Shown: positions 1 to 9,198, counted from the first letter of the stretch. The stretch: 64,000 bases of DNA from Symsagittifera roscoffensis (GCF_963678635.1 NC_087062.1:94649845-94713844); one strand, 5' to 3'. The notes: generated by a model not told the origin, from the sequence alone. Translations and numbers: made by a program.

Positions 1-2
1 TC

Positions 3-2555
3 GGTGCAGCACTATTACAATCACATAATGGTACAAATAAAATGAACCTCATATCAGCAAATTCTCGATTATTCACTCAAGCAGAGCTACGACTCTCAAC
101 TCTAATGAGAGAATGTACAGCCATAATATATACACTGACAGAATATGAATTTCTGATACTTGGATCAAAGCATCCAACAGTTTTATTCACAGACCACAAA
201 CCCATCATTTTTCTTTTCACACAGAAATCTAACCCAAACCACCGAGTTTACAGATTTCAACTAATTCTAATGAAATTTCCAAACTTACATATAGTTTGGA
301 CTGCAGGAAAAAATCTTGCATTACCAGACACCTTAAGTCGAAATACACCACCTGAATTACTTACACGAAAAACAACAGTTGAAATACCCAAAAATATAAA
401 ATTCTACCTTGCAGAAAACGAAACATCACCTCGATTAGAATGCAAATATGCAGTTAAAACTGATATTGAACAATCACAAATAAATAATTTACAACATTTC
501 CCACTTTATTTAGATTGTCAAAATAATCATTATGAAGTTGATTTACTTGGAACATCAACCTTCAAACCAATCCCATATTCTCAATGGATAAAAAGTAACA
601 CCCAACAAAAACGAACAAAACAACACCTACCTAAGAAAGACCATTTTCCACTAATTGAAAAAGAAGATTTAACTGATAAAATAAATTTATCAGGACCACA
701 AACAAATGATTCAAAATACACAATAAATCAAGTTTTTGACCTTCACGACCCACTTGATACAATACCTTTATCTAAATTCGAAATTGAAAACATTTTTCTC
801 CCTTCAACAGAAACAATTACAATTTCAACACTAAAACAATACCAGAATCTTGACCCAATAATTCGACAACTGAAATCATGGCACAAATATAAAACTAAAC
901 CTATCAAAGCAGATTCAACCATTCTAGGAAACAAAACACTCCTCCGATACTTTCGCAAATTTAACAACACAACAATTAACGAAAATACAGACCTTTTAGA
1001 GTATAACCTGAATGAATCTACAGTTCCATGTCTCCCTATAAGTATGATTCTTATAGCTTTTAATATTTCACATACACAAAATATTAAAGGACACTCTGGA
1101 TCAGAAAAAACATATTCAAATTTTATACAAAATTTTTACTTCCCAAATGCACCAATTTGGATAAAAGTACTATGCAATGATTGTATAGTATGTCAACTAA
1201 ATAAACCTTACCCAAATCAAAAACAAATAGCACAGAAACAAGATTTTAAAGGACAAAGTTTGTACTTTAATCACCGTATCTCATTTGATACTAAAGGACC
1301 AATTTCACCCTCATCAGAAGGAAACTCCTACATTATGGTAATTGTTGACGCATTTACACATTATGTAGCACTTAACCCAGTACCACATTGTAATGCTTAT
1401 TACGCATATACAACACTCTATGAACACTGGATAGCAAAATTTGGACTACCAGAAATTTTAGTCACAGACAATGGTACAGAATTTATAAATAATGAAATAA
1501 TAACACTATGTCATTTATACAACATTAAACACAAACCACGTACATCTCATGCACCTTGGACAAACGGCTTAGTCGAAGGTATGAACCGTTCACTACAAGA
1601 ATATCTTAGATGTATCATCAACGGAAATGATACAAAATATACCGAATGGTCAGCAGATGTAAAATTATTTCCCTTAGCATATAATTCACAAATCACGACA
1701 ACTTTAGGAATGTCACCATACGAAATGGTTTTTAACCAAAAGCCACGCAAACCAATAATGTTTACAGCAAATTCTCATAAAAACGCACAAGGTTATTGTC
1801 AACCAAATAAAGACTCAATTTGTTATAACCTCCCATTACATACGCACGATGAAGATCATTTTCATCACCCACAAATTCTTAAATTAGCCTCCGGTACACA
1901 CACCGAATGGATTTTAAATAGAGATAAGAAACACAATGAAATTTACCAAAAAATAACGAAAAAGTTATTACAAAGACAAAACATAAATGAACAAATCAAT
2001 TCACGTTTTACACCAGCTTCCGATTTAAAAATTGCAACATTTGTTTTAATACCTAATTTTAATACTCAAAAAGGAATTTCTAAAAAATTACAACCCCTCC
2101 GAAAAGGACCCTACCAAATAATTGCAAAACCCACTGATGTCACATATAAAATTACCGACTCCAATAAAAAAGAAATCGTTCAGCACCGAAACAACCTATT
2201 ACCTTACTACCCAAAAGAATACGCACTCCGCGAACTAACCCAATTATATTCCTTCACAGGATTAAAAATAGTTCAAAACGAACCACATCTGAAAAATACA
2301 GAACAAAATGATAACCCCACCGAAAATCAAAACACAAAACCAACCGCTACCAAAAGCACTACAAAAAATCTAGACCATAAAGAATCCCAAAAGCAAAGAA
2401 AAAATAGAAAAATGACAGAACAAATAATACCCCAAGAAGAAATAGACAAATCTGAACATAGAAAAACAACAAGACTCCGAAATCAACCACGTAAAAACTA
2501 CAAAATGTTCATCCCTCAATCTAAAATATTAAAGAAAGTAGAATTTAAAAAGTAA
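3..2555 (+). CDS. pol: Ty3/gypsy pol polyprotein, C-terminal part (RNase H and integrase); 5' end outside the window
   Basis: The frame is open to the left edge, and the bases before the first ATG (42) still encode RNase H-like residues (GAALLQ), so this is a truncated polyprotein and not a gene starting at 42. The RNase H part shows the TDHKP motif and ends with AGKNLALPDTLSR, close to the usual family ending. An H-H-C-C zinc finger follows (His about 1069 and 1093; CNDCIVC about 1173-1193). The integrase core carries all three acidic residues: Asp at 1287-1289, Asp at 1467-1469 (VTDNGTEF) and Glu at 1575-1577 (NGLVEG), a 35-residue D-E spacing. A GPY/F-like module lies near 2100-2150, then a Lys/Gln/Thr-rich tail. 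The integrase would insert element cDNA into chromosomes. No stop or frameshift is seen, which suggests a young copy. The plus strand is A/C-rich and very poor in G, unlike the flanks. Confidence 0.95.
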   Translation, partial: GAALLQSHNGTNKMNLISANSRLFTQAELRLSTLMRECTAIIYTLTEYEFLILGSKHPTVLFTDHKPIIFLFTQKSNPNHRVYRFQLILMKFPNLHIVWTAGKNLALPDTLSRNTPPELLTRKTTVEIPKNIKFYLAENETSPRLECKYAVKTDIEQSQINNLQHFPLYLDCQNNHYEVDLLGTSTFKPIPYSQWIKSNTQQKRTKQHLPKKDHFPLIEKEDLTDKINLSGPQTNDSKYTINQVFDLHDPLDTIPLSKFEIENIFLPSTETITISTLKQYQNLDPIIRQLKSWHKYKTKPIKADSTILGNKTLLRYFRKFNNTTINENTDLLEYNLNESTVPCLPISMILIAFNISHTQNIKGHSGSEKTYSNFIQNFYFPNAPIWIKVLCNDCIVCQLNKPYPNQKQIAQKQDFKGQSLYFNHRISFDTKGPISPSSEGNSYIMVIVDAFTHYVALNPVPHCNAYYAYTTLYEHWIAKFGLPEILVTDNGTEFINNEIITLCHLYNIKHKPRTSHAPWTNGLVEGMNRSLQEYLRCIINGNDTKYTEWSADVKLFPLAYNSQITTTLGMSPYEMVFNQKPRKPIMFTANSHKNAQGYCQPNKDSICYNLPLHTHDEDHFHHPQILKLASGTHTEWILNRDKKHNEIYQKITKKLLQRQNINEQINSRFTPASDLKIATFVLIPNFNTQKGISKKLQPLRKGPYQIIAKPTDVTYKITDSNKKEIVQHRNNLLPYYPKEYALRELTQLYSFTGLKIVQNEPHLKNTEQNDNPTENQNTKPTATKSTTKNLDHKESQKQRKNRKMTEQIIPQEEIDKSEHRKTTRLRNQPRKNYKMFIPQSKILKKVEFKK

Positions 2556-3155
2556 TTTTAAGATTTTATACTTCACAATCTTGAAACCTCCGTAACAGTT
2601 TTCATTTCATTTTTTCAAAATAACATGCTCACAAGTACGCAATAATTCTAGTTCAAAATAGACCAATAGGATTCATCCAATCCGCCACTTTCTCTAACTC
2701 AAACTAAGATCAATTAGACGAATAATCTAGAACTCCAGGCACATCTCTAACTATAACTTTACAACCTCCAGGTCAAAAATAAGCAAACCACTCCAACTTG
2801 ACAGCTAAAATAAATATCACCATAATACCGTACCCCTCCCTTATCTAATAACCCAAAGATCAACAATATTTCCCCAACTCAGACCACGAATACCCCCAAA
2901 ACAAATTTGATAACTTAGCCTAAAGTAACAAAATGAACATTTTAATTAGCCTAAAGTATAAAAATCTCACCATACCCCGGATCATTTGACAAACAAAAAT
3001 AAAGAAAAAGACGACCTCCCAGTCACCATGAAAATTGCCCCCAACAATTTTTTACAAAACTCAACCCACTTGTCAAAAAACTAATAAATAATTCGACCAC
3101 ACTAGAAAATCGCCTCAAACAGCAAAAAATATTCGACCAAGAGATCATTTCTTAA
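2556..3155 (+). other. Noncoding spacer between pol and the accessory ORFs
   Basis: Six hundred bases with stops in all plus frames and the same G-poor, A/C-rich strand bias as the neighbouring ORFs, so it belongs to the element. Pyrimidine-rich tracts followed by AG occur, for example CTAAC then AACCTCCAG near 2750-2771. One of these could serve as the 3' splice site of a subgenomic RNA for the downstream genes. That is inference; no transcript data are available. Confidence 0.5.
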
Positions 3156-3386
3156 ATGCTTTTCTCTCAAACAGTTGCTCAAATACTTATAAATTTTAAA
3201 CATTTTTTTTCAATACTTGAAGCCTTTATAATATTTCTTTTTGATATACTTGAATCTTTTCTAATAATCTTAATCATTTTTTGTAACATTTTTTTAATTT
3301 TCTACACTATACTCGAACTATTCCTCCAACTTTCCAAAACCCTTGAATATATCCACAGGTACGATTTTCACAACTTGTCTAAATGA
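3156..3386 (+). CDS. Small hydrophobic protein, 76 aa, unknown
   Basis: A 76-residue ORF starting at ATG 3156. After a short polar start, residues about 10-62 are almost continuously hydrophobic (Ile, Leu, Phe) with a few acidic residues, so one or two membrane segments are likely. Its TGA stop overlaps the ATG of the next ORF in the tetramer ATGA (3383-3386). I recognise no family. Position between pol and envelope, and coupling to a second hydrophobic ORF, suggest an accessory membrane protein in the manner of viroporins, but this is inference. Low-complexity AT-rich sequence can create such ORFs by chance, so the reality of the protein is uncertain. Confidence 0.4.
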   Translation: MLFSQTVAQILINFKHFFSILEAFIIFLFDILESFLIILIIFCNIFLIFYTILELFLQLSKTLEYIHRYDFHNLSK

Positions 3387-3571
3387 TACGAACAATTTTC
3401 AGTAGAACTGATATTTTTTTATTGTTTGTAATTTTCATAACATTTTTATCATCCCTCATTTTGACCATATGTAAATGTATAAAGAAAGCAATCATCACAT
3501 TTGCCCTAGCAACAATTTTTCTAATTATTTTTTTGGAAGAATATTATAATAAACATAAACCTTCCCACTAA
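3383..3571 (+). CDS. Small predicted two-pass membrane protein, 62 aa, unknown
   Basis: A 62-residue ORF whose ATG overlaps the preceding stop (ATGA). It shows two hydrophobic stretches, about residues 11-30 and 36-51, separated by a short basic segment with Cys and several Lys, and a hydrophilic His/Lys tail: a helix-loop-helix membrane hairpin. No family is recognised. The stop at 3569-3571 is followed by another in-phase barrier for the next frame (TAA 3574-3576), so direct frameshifting into the long ORF downstream is blocked. The overlap with the previous ORF would suit termination-reinitiation. It could also be chance in A/T-rich sequence. Confidence 0.4.
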   Translation: MIRTIFSRTDIFLLFVIFITFLSSLILTICKCIKKAIITFALATIFLIIFLEEYYNKHKPSH

Positions 3572-3576
3572 AGTAA

Positions 3577-4713
3577 CAATTCAAAAATCCATCAAAAATT
3601 GCTACCCAACAGTCACAGAATCAGTCTTCACCGACATCATCCCAAGATAATCCAACACCACCTTCAACTACTCAAAATCCTCAAACATCTACACGAATTT
3701 CTTTTCAAGACAATCCATACACTTTTGAAGAACGGCACGCTCGTTTATCTGAACCACTAGAACCAGTTCAACGACAAGCATCTCTAAGTGAACCAACATA
3801 TAATCTTTACCCAACACTACCACAAGAACTAAGTAGAATACGAAACCTTAGTCAAAACCAAAACACAACAGAAATAAATAGACAAATTATACATCCTCGA
3901 CGAAATAGAAATTTTCAAACTCCCCGAGTTCATTTTGATATACCTCAATCCCCATCACAAACCACTCCAGAAAACACCACTGGTATATTACCAGAAACCC
4001 CTACACTTCTTTCACAACGTAGCACCTCAAGCTTACCATCAGATTACTTAGGTTCAACACCAACATCTGAACAAATACGTGACAATCCTTTTAACCCCCC
4101 AAACCAAACATCACGATTTCCATATTGGACTACACATTCATTCACACAAGGTGAACCAAATTTAGTCAATGACCCCATAGATATTTCTACGGATACAACA
4201 ACATCCTCATCACTACCAGAAACATTATCACTACCATCAACACCATCAATAAGCCAATTTTCACCACTACCCTTTAACTTAAATTTTCCAAATAATCTCG
4301 ACGCCAGATATCGAGAACAATCATCAATAAATATTCCTTTAAGACTAGATTGGAATACATTCACAGCACCTCCACCATTATTTGGACAACATCAAGAAAG
4401 TAACCGCCTTCATAACTGGGCACTTAATAGATTACAATATCGCCAAGATATTCACAACGATATCCGTGATCACAATATTCAAATACTCCAACAAAACAGT
4501 TTACAATTAAAGTTTGAAATCACAGTTAAATTAAACAATATTACACAACATCCCTACCCATTAAATCCACCTAACATAACAGCTCAATCATTACCACCAC
4601 CGTTTATAACTACTGAAGTAATATATAAATACGACAGATACACCAAAAACACAATTGGTTACATTACATTTTATAACCCATACTCAGGATTATCATACAC
4701 ATGTATATTCTAA
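3577..4713 (+). CDS. Long open frame without any in-frame ATG (about 379 codons), Ser/Thr/Pro/Gln-rich accessory protein
   Basis: The frame opens after TAA 3574-3576 and runs 378 sense codons to TAA 4711-4713. It contains no in-frame ATG, GTG, TTG or CTG. The encoded protein is a long disordered Ser/Thr/Pro/Gln/Asn-rich segment to about codon 250. A more ordered C-terminal part follows, rich in Asn, Gln, Leu and Tyr with hydrophobic periodicity. A random open frame of this length in such AT-rich DNA is improbable, and the codon composition matches pol and the envelope gene, so I regard it as real coding sequence. Initiation must be unusual: a non-AUG codon, or splicing from an upstream exon (a candidate acceptor ends CCCAACAG at 3612). 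The stop overlaps the envelope ATG by 13 bases. No homologue is recognised; a tegument-, matrix- or phosphoprotein-like role is only a guess. Confidence 0.7.
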   Translation, partial: QFKNPSKIATQQSQNQSSPTSSQDNPTPPSTTQNPQTSTRISFQDNPYTFEERHARLSEPLEPVQRQASLSEPTYNLYPTLPQELSRIRNLSQNQNTTEINRQIIHPRRNRNFQTPRVHFDIPQSPSQTTPENTTGILPETPTLLSQRSTSSLPSDYLGSTPTSEQIRDNPFNPPNQTSRFPYWTTHSFTQGEPNLVNDPIDISTDTTTSSSLPETLSLPSTPSISQFSPLPFNLNFPNNLDARYREQSSINIPLRLDWNTFTAPPPLFGQHQESNRLHNWALNRLQYRQDIHNDIRDHNIQILQQNSLQLKFEITVKLNNITQHPYPLNPPNITAQSLPPPFITTEVIYKYDRYTKNTIGYITFYNPYSGLSYTCIF

Positions 4714-7319
4714 AATTATTAATTTTTCTCCAACTCTTTTTTCTAGCAACCTCAAATCAAAACATAAACCCTTCCCCTCGTACAGGACCACAAGATTTAT
4801 TAGTAACACATTACGATTGCGAAGAAAATGAACAAAAAACACTACATAAATATGCAATAAATCAAGTATCACAATGTGAAACAGAACCACAAGCTATAGA
4901 AACCACAGATATCATAGCAACACTCTATTCAAAAGCCCGAGCAACAACAGTTACAGGTTATAAATTCACAGCGACATTCTCCGAAAAGAAAGTACATTGT
5001 TCACAAGTCTCCAACGGCAACAAAAACCGACTTGACCATGAATCATTCTATCAAAGTAATATAGAACGTCTTTTACATCTCAATCCCGACGATTGTAAAA
5101 ATGAATTACTTAGACTAAACATCACACAAAATAAAAACTCCCAAAGAAAATTAGTTAATTTTCAAGTTTTTTCAGACTCTGTACATCAATCACAACTTGA
5201 AAGACACCAAGGACATATAAAACTAGACGAAAAATACCCGTATAACGGCGCACACGGACGATTAACCTATGACCTACATGATAAACATTGGATACCACAC
5301 ATTGGTATAAATAACCCATCAAACTGCAAAGCAGACACAAAAAATAAAGGATACCAAGAAATAATGTTTTTCGATTGGAAAATACAACTCGAAAAAATAC
5401 AACTCACACGAGATTTATCTGATAATACAATGATCTATCAAGGAATCCGACTACCTTGTAAAAATGATCAAGGATATTGCGACCCTACAACAAGAACACA
5501 AGCAACAATTGTTTGGTTCCCCGAAGATACATGTACAACATTTCAAGTAGCAAAAATACACGCTCGTATGATAAAATTTCACGAAAAATATTTCATACAA
5601 TCAATTCCTTATGAACAAGTCCATCCATCACGAAAACTAAGTTCCGATTTTAGAAACATAGACAATATAGAAAATAAATTGACACGTTTTCAAATATATC
5701 AAGAAACAGAACTTGCATGTAAATACAGGAATCCACTTCACAGAACACAATACTCTGAAATATTAGTTGAATACGAAAAAGGATTCGACATGACCACTGG
5801 AAAAGTAAAAATCGACCCATATGCCACAGGTCATCCTCTAAACGAAGGAACATCCTATATACCAGTTAATTTTGAAAAAAGCAACGGACAACCCGGTGGA
5901 CATCTAAAACCTTATGACACCAGAAGCACACGCTTACAAGAATTATCACTAATGAATACTACATATTTCGGTAATATCCACTATGATATCCATTTGGATA
6001 TGAAATTAGACTATACAATTAGCCGCATTTTTCAAGAAATGTCACTCTCCGAATTAGAAACACTACACCAACTATGCGAATTAGAACGAACACAAATATT
6101 ACAATCACTTGCACTAGCAGTATTAAAAATACCCTACGCAGGATACTTATTATCAGGAAATAGATCAAATTTTTTAGACTATGAAGGAAACATCTTATGG
6201 TTTTATACTTGTACCAAAAAAGTATCACCACTATACGTTTTTGAAGATAAACGATGTTATAAAAGAATCCCTATCTTTTATAAGAATAAAGTACATTTCG
6301 TGGATACACTTTCACGAAGAACCTATTTCTGGGATACCGCAGTCCCATGTGGATCAGAAAATAGCCACAATGTAGTACAACTAAACCCTGATGAAAATAA
6401 ATATTACCTTCTCACTCCATATCCCACATTAATGCAATCACTCAAAAAATTTTCACCAGAAAGCATTCGCGCTATCGCTCGAAACCCAAATATAGACTTA
6501 CAATCAATAGGAATATACTCAAAATCAGATATTCAACATCACATTAGAACACAACAATTCCAGGAATTATTAACACAAATGGACACAATACAAAGACAAT
6601 CAATAGACCAAAATTTACGCAAACTTGCAGAAACCGCAGGATTTGCCGATATCTACACGCAAGACTATAGCGGATATTTTAAAGACATTAAAGATTATAT
6701 ATATCTAAACGGCGAAAAATACCGTCCCCAAGATATATCACCAATTAACATTTTTAGCTTCGTTACACTCAAAAATGAGATCCTTGATTTTCTAGGATGG
6801 CCCTACTACATCTTAGAAAAATTGACTATTTTATACGCAATGTTTAACTTTATTGGATTTCTTTTCTCACTCTTAAAAGGAATCTACAATACATGTGCTA
6901 TACACACACAAGTAAACAGACAAGCAAGCGTAGCACGCATACTCTTTGCAGGATTTTTTGGAATTTTTTCCACATCTATAAACAAAATTCTTTTAGACGC
7001 ACAAATAAAAGAATATAACACAAAAATAACAACACGACAAAATACATACGACGAAGAACATAACAATGTCGACACACAGCCAACGGCACCACAACTACCA
7101 CCCCTACCAAATAATCATCCACTATCCCTAGTCCCACGAAATTTTCGAAATTTAGCAATCACACATAATCCAAATTTTCGACTCAATACATCGCAAAGTC
7201 CCGTCCAACATATAATGACACATCAATCACAAGATGATAATACTTATGAACAAATTATTGAACAGCCCCATACCACCGCTTTTCAATCTCAAAATAATAA
7301 TTTTTTTAGCCCACGATGA
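4701..7319 (+). CDS. env: Envelope-like membrane glycoprotein of the retroelement, 872 aa
   Basis: Begins at ATG 4701 with a strong signal peptide (residues 1-18, MYILKLLIFLQLFFLATS). The ectodomain is long, with spaced Cys residues (an early YDC near residue 39) and N-glycosylation sequons such as NIT, NRS and NTT. Near residues 690-770 there are hydrophobic segments that would anchor it in the membrane. The tail of about 105 residues is polar and carries PTAP at residues 794-797, the classical ESCRT (Tsg101) late-domain motif. Position after pol and this layout are those of env genes of infectious-type Ty3/gypsy elements. The early YDC and an IGIYS motif before the anchor resemble chuvirus-type glycoproteins known to have been captured by invertebrate LTR elements, but this comparison is from memory. 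The frame is intact. Its TGA overlaps the next ATG (7316-7319). Confidence 0.85.
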   Translation: MYILKLLIFLQLFFLATSNQNINPSPRTGPQDLLVTHYDCEENEQKTLHKYAINQVSQCETEPQAIETTDIIATLYSKARATTVTGYKFTATFSEKKVHCSQVSNGNKNRLDHESFYQSNIERLLHLNPDDCKNELLRLNITQNKNSQRKLVNFQVFSDSVHQSQLERHQGHIKLDEKYPYNGAHGRLTYDLHDKHWIPHIGINNPSNCKADTKNKGYQEIMFFDWKIQLEKIQLTRDLSDNTMIYQGIRLPCKNDQGYCDPTTRTQATIVWFPEDTCTTFQVAKIHARMIKFHEKYFIQSIPYEQVHPSRKLSSDFRNIDNIENKLTRFQIYQETELACKYRNPLHRTQYSEILVEYEKGFDMTTGKVKIDPYATGHPLNEGTSYIPVNFEKSNGQPGGHLKPYDTRSTRLQELSLMNTTYFGNIHYDIHLDMKLDYTISRIFQEMSLSELETLHQLCELERTQILQSLALAVLKIPYAGYLLSGNRSNFLDYEGNILWFYTCTKKVSPLYVFEDKRCYKRIPIFYKNKVHFVDTLSRRTYFWDTAVPCGSENSHNVVQLNPDENKYYLLTPYPTLMQSLKKFSPESIRAIARNPNIDLQSIGIYSKSDIQHHIRTQQFQELLTQMDTIQRQSIDQNLRKLAETAGFADIYTQDYSGYFKDIKDYIYLNGEKYRPQDISPINIFSFVTLKNEILDFLGWPYYILEKLTILYAMFNFIGFLFSLLKGIYNTCAIHTQVNRQASVARILFAGFFGIFSTSINKILLDAQIKEYNTKITTRQNTYDEEHNNVDTQPTAPQLPPLPNNHPLSLVPRNFRNLAITHNPNFRLNTSQSPVQHIMTHQSQDDNTYEQIIEQPHTTAFQSQNNNFFSPR

Positions 7320-9115
7320 GCCGCCAACTTGGATCACTACACCGATCAAATTCCCATCCAACCAATCTTACCTCTTCAATCCCAATCATACCACTTTTTG
7401 CTTTTCCGCCACCCGATTTTCCATCTAGCAATGTAACATCAGGCATGAATTCCGACACTAACTCACATATTTCAGTTTTATACTCCATCTCACAGCTAAA
7501 TAACCCGAATATCGAAACCCCCGATGAATTTGCCGACTCAGAACCATCCCCATCCAATAATTTTCATAACCCTTCTAATTTTTCTCAACCTCCTTTTCAA
7601 CCCATATTGTCCAATAACCCTGACCCAATCACTCCGACACCCTCTTATGCTTCCCAAGTTACCCCAACCTACTCCTCATACCAATCTGACCAATCATCTC
7701 ATTCTCCAGACACCCCCCGAATCTCCCCAGAGCTAGATAATTTTATTACCCTCCAACAGCAACCCTACCACCTTAACACCCCGACCATAAACCAAATCTC
7801 CTCCATTACAATTTCATCCAATCCCCCTACACCCTCTTCAAATTATACTGAATCATTAACACCATCATCCACATCCACTATATCTTCACTAAACACAAAT
7901 AGAGCTTACCGCACTTTTAAAAGAAAATTCCCCAACCATCCTTTCCCAGCAAAACCAGGAACAGCCCGTGAATACATCAACCACCCCCAGCATACTAACA
8001 CTAAAGAATTTTTAGCTATCACTTTACCCTCGTTTCCACAATACACCTTAAACACCCCTCACGACGCTAACGAAACACGCAACTTTGTAGATGAATACGT
8101 TTTAATGCCCACTCTCTCTTGGACCTCATACTATCATTTCACTAACCCTCTTTGCTTACCCTTATCTAACACTCACATCGATATAGAGCGAAATAAGGAC
8201 ATGCTATATCAACTAACTACACCACTAACCGCTAGACAGTTTACTTACGTTGGATATAAAAAATCACTAAAAACACACACTGCACCTAGAGCTAATGAAT
8301 ATACACTAGAATACTACGATCACAACATCATCAGAGCTAACCAAGATCAATTCTTAGACGACGATCGCTTCGCTAATCCACAAATCACCGAGAAATTTTT
8401 CATCAAGACACCATATGTATTTACACTAAACATCTTCGACCGAAAGTTTGATCACATTATTTCAGAAGCACTAACAAACACACAGGCATACGAAAGTTTT
8501 AAAGAACGCTTCCAAATCTTTTCACTAACCTTTCATTTCCTTGCACCACACGAAAGAGATTTACACTGCTCACACGATATTATGTTGCGCACTAAACAAA
8601 CACATACATATAGTTATTATCGCTTCATCCAAAATCACTTTGACCTCCACACACCATCTAGACAACCACACCATCGTTTCCAATTCATCAACTCAAAATA
8701 CACTTCACCGTATTTCCTAAATTTCACATATTGTATTAAAGACACTAACCTCCATGGTATTCTTCGTAATTATGACCCCATAACCCAAATGTACATTTTC
8801 TGCCCCATCACCAAGACCTTCAACGCCGAAGAATCCCGACCCTTCCTTATCCCGCACGAGTTTGTACAGCCTATAGAAATCCCAATTTTAGAATTCATCC
8901 ACAACACTAAATTTAACCACAAATTATATAACTTAATCCAAAACACACCTTATGAGTTTGCAGTAGGCACTGAAGAACTAACCACTATTAAGGCACTTCA
9001 ATTGCTTTGGCCACTGCTTCAAACTAAAAATATCATCCGCATTCTAGCTAAACTACTCACAACTTCAGAACTAATTCACGACATCTTCCCCCACGGTTTT
9101 TTCCCCGACGACTAA
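7316..9115 (+). CDS. Accessory protein downstream of env, 599 aa, unknown
   Basis: Starts at the ATG overlapping the envelope stop (ATGA, 7316-7319) and runs intact to TAA 9113-9115. Residues 1 to about 205 are Ser/Thr/Pro/Asn-rich and probably disordered. The remainder looks folded: rich in Phe, Tyr and His, with acidic and basic clusters, no signal peptide and no membrane segment, ending in a Leu/Ile-rich helical part. I recognise no family. A 3' gene beyond env is rare in Ty3/gypsy elements and recalls regulatory or structural accessory genes of complex retroviruses, but no homology is implied. The overlap suggests coupled translation from a transcript carrying env. Codon use and strand bias match env and pol, which argues that it belongs to the element. 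Confidence 0.8.
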   Translation: MSRQLGSLHRSNSHPTNLTSSIPIIPLFAFPPPDFPSSNVTSGMNSDTNSHISVLYSISQLNNPNIETPDEFADSEPSPSNNFHNPSNFSQPPFQPILSNNPDPITPTPSYASQVTPTYSSYQSDQSSHSPDTPRISPELDNFITLQQQPYHLNTPTINQISSITISSNPPTPSSNYTESLTPSSTSTISSLNTNRAYRTFKRKFPNHPFPAKPGTAREYINHPQHTNTKEFLAITLPSFPQYTLNTPHDANETRNFVDEYVLMPTLSWTSYYHFTNPLCLPLSNTHIDIERNKDMLYQLTTPLTARQFTYVGYKKSLKTHTAPRANEYTLEYYDHNIIRANQDQFLDDDRFANPQITEKFFIKTPYVFTLNIFDRKFDHIISEALTNTQAYESFKERFQIFSLTFHFLAPHERDLHCSHDIMLRTKQTHTYSYYRFIQNHFDLHTPSRQPHHRFQFINSKYTSPYFLNFTYCIKDTNLHGILRNYDPITQMYIFCPITKTFNAEESRPFLIPHEFVQPIEIPILEFIHNTKFNHKLYNLIQNTPYEFAVGTEELTTIKALQLLWPLLQTKNIIRILAKLLTTSELIHDIFPHGFFPDD

Positions 9116-9198
9116 CAGGTAAGTATGAATTAAGTAAATATTACTAACTAATTAAAATATTGAAAAAACTCACCATTCTTTATTCATGTTTTCTTTAG
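9116..9198 (+). promoter_or_regulatory. Candidate spliced intron immediately after the last ORF
   Basis: CAG|GTAAGTATG at 9116-9127 is a consensus U2 5' splice site beginning one base after the TAA stop. It is followed by a branch-site match TACTAAC (9142-9148) and a pyrimidine tract ending TTCTTTAG (9191-9198), giving an 80-base GT-AG intron (9119-9198). A second AG lies at 9204-9205. The donor could instead join to a distant acceptor. All three signals are seen; use in vivo is inferred. Confidence 0.55.

Noticed and set aside
743..970. Minus-strand open frame inside pol, and similar ones at 1,547, 4,044, 4,693, 5,155, 5,650, 6,019, 6,884, 6,976 and 7,306
   Set aside because: These are antisense shadows of intact plus-strand genes with strong domain evidence; none has its own motifs.
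3541..3600. Programmed frameshift joining the 62-residue ORF to the ATG-less frame
   Set aside because: Stops at 3,569-3,571 and 3,574-3,576 close both frames before they overlap, so a simple frameshift cannot join them.
7524..7736. Plus-strand 70-codon frame inside the 599-residue ORF, and others inside env (6,181 and 7,234)
   Set aside because: Out-of-frame overlap in a low-complexity region; no conserved motif.
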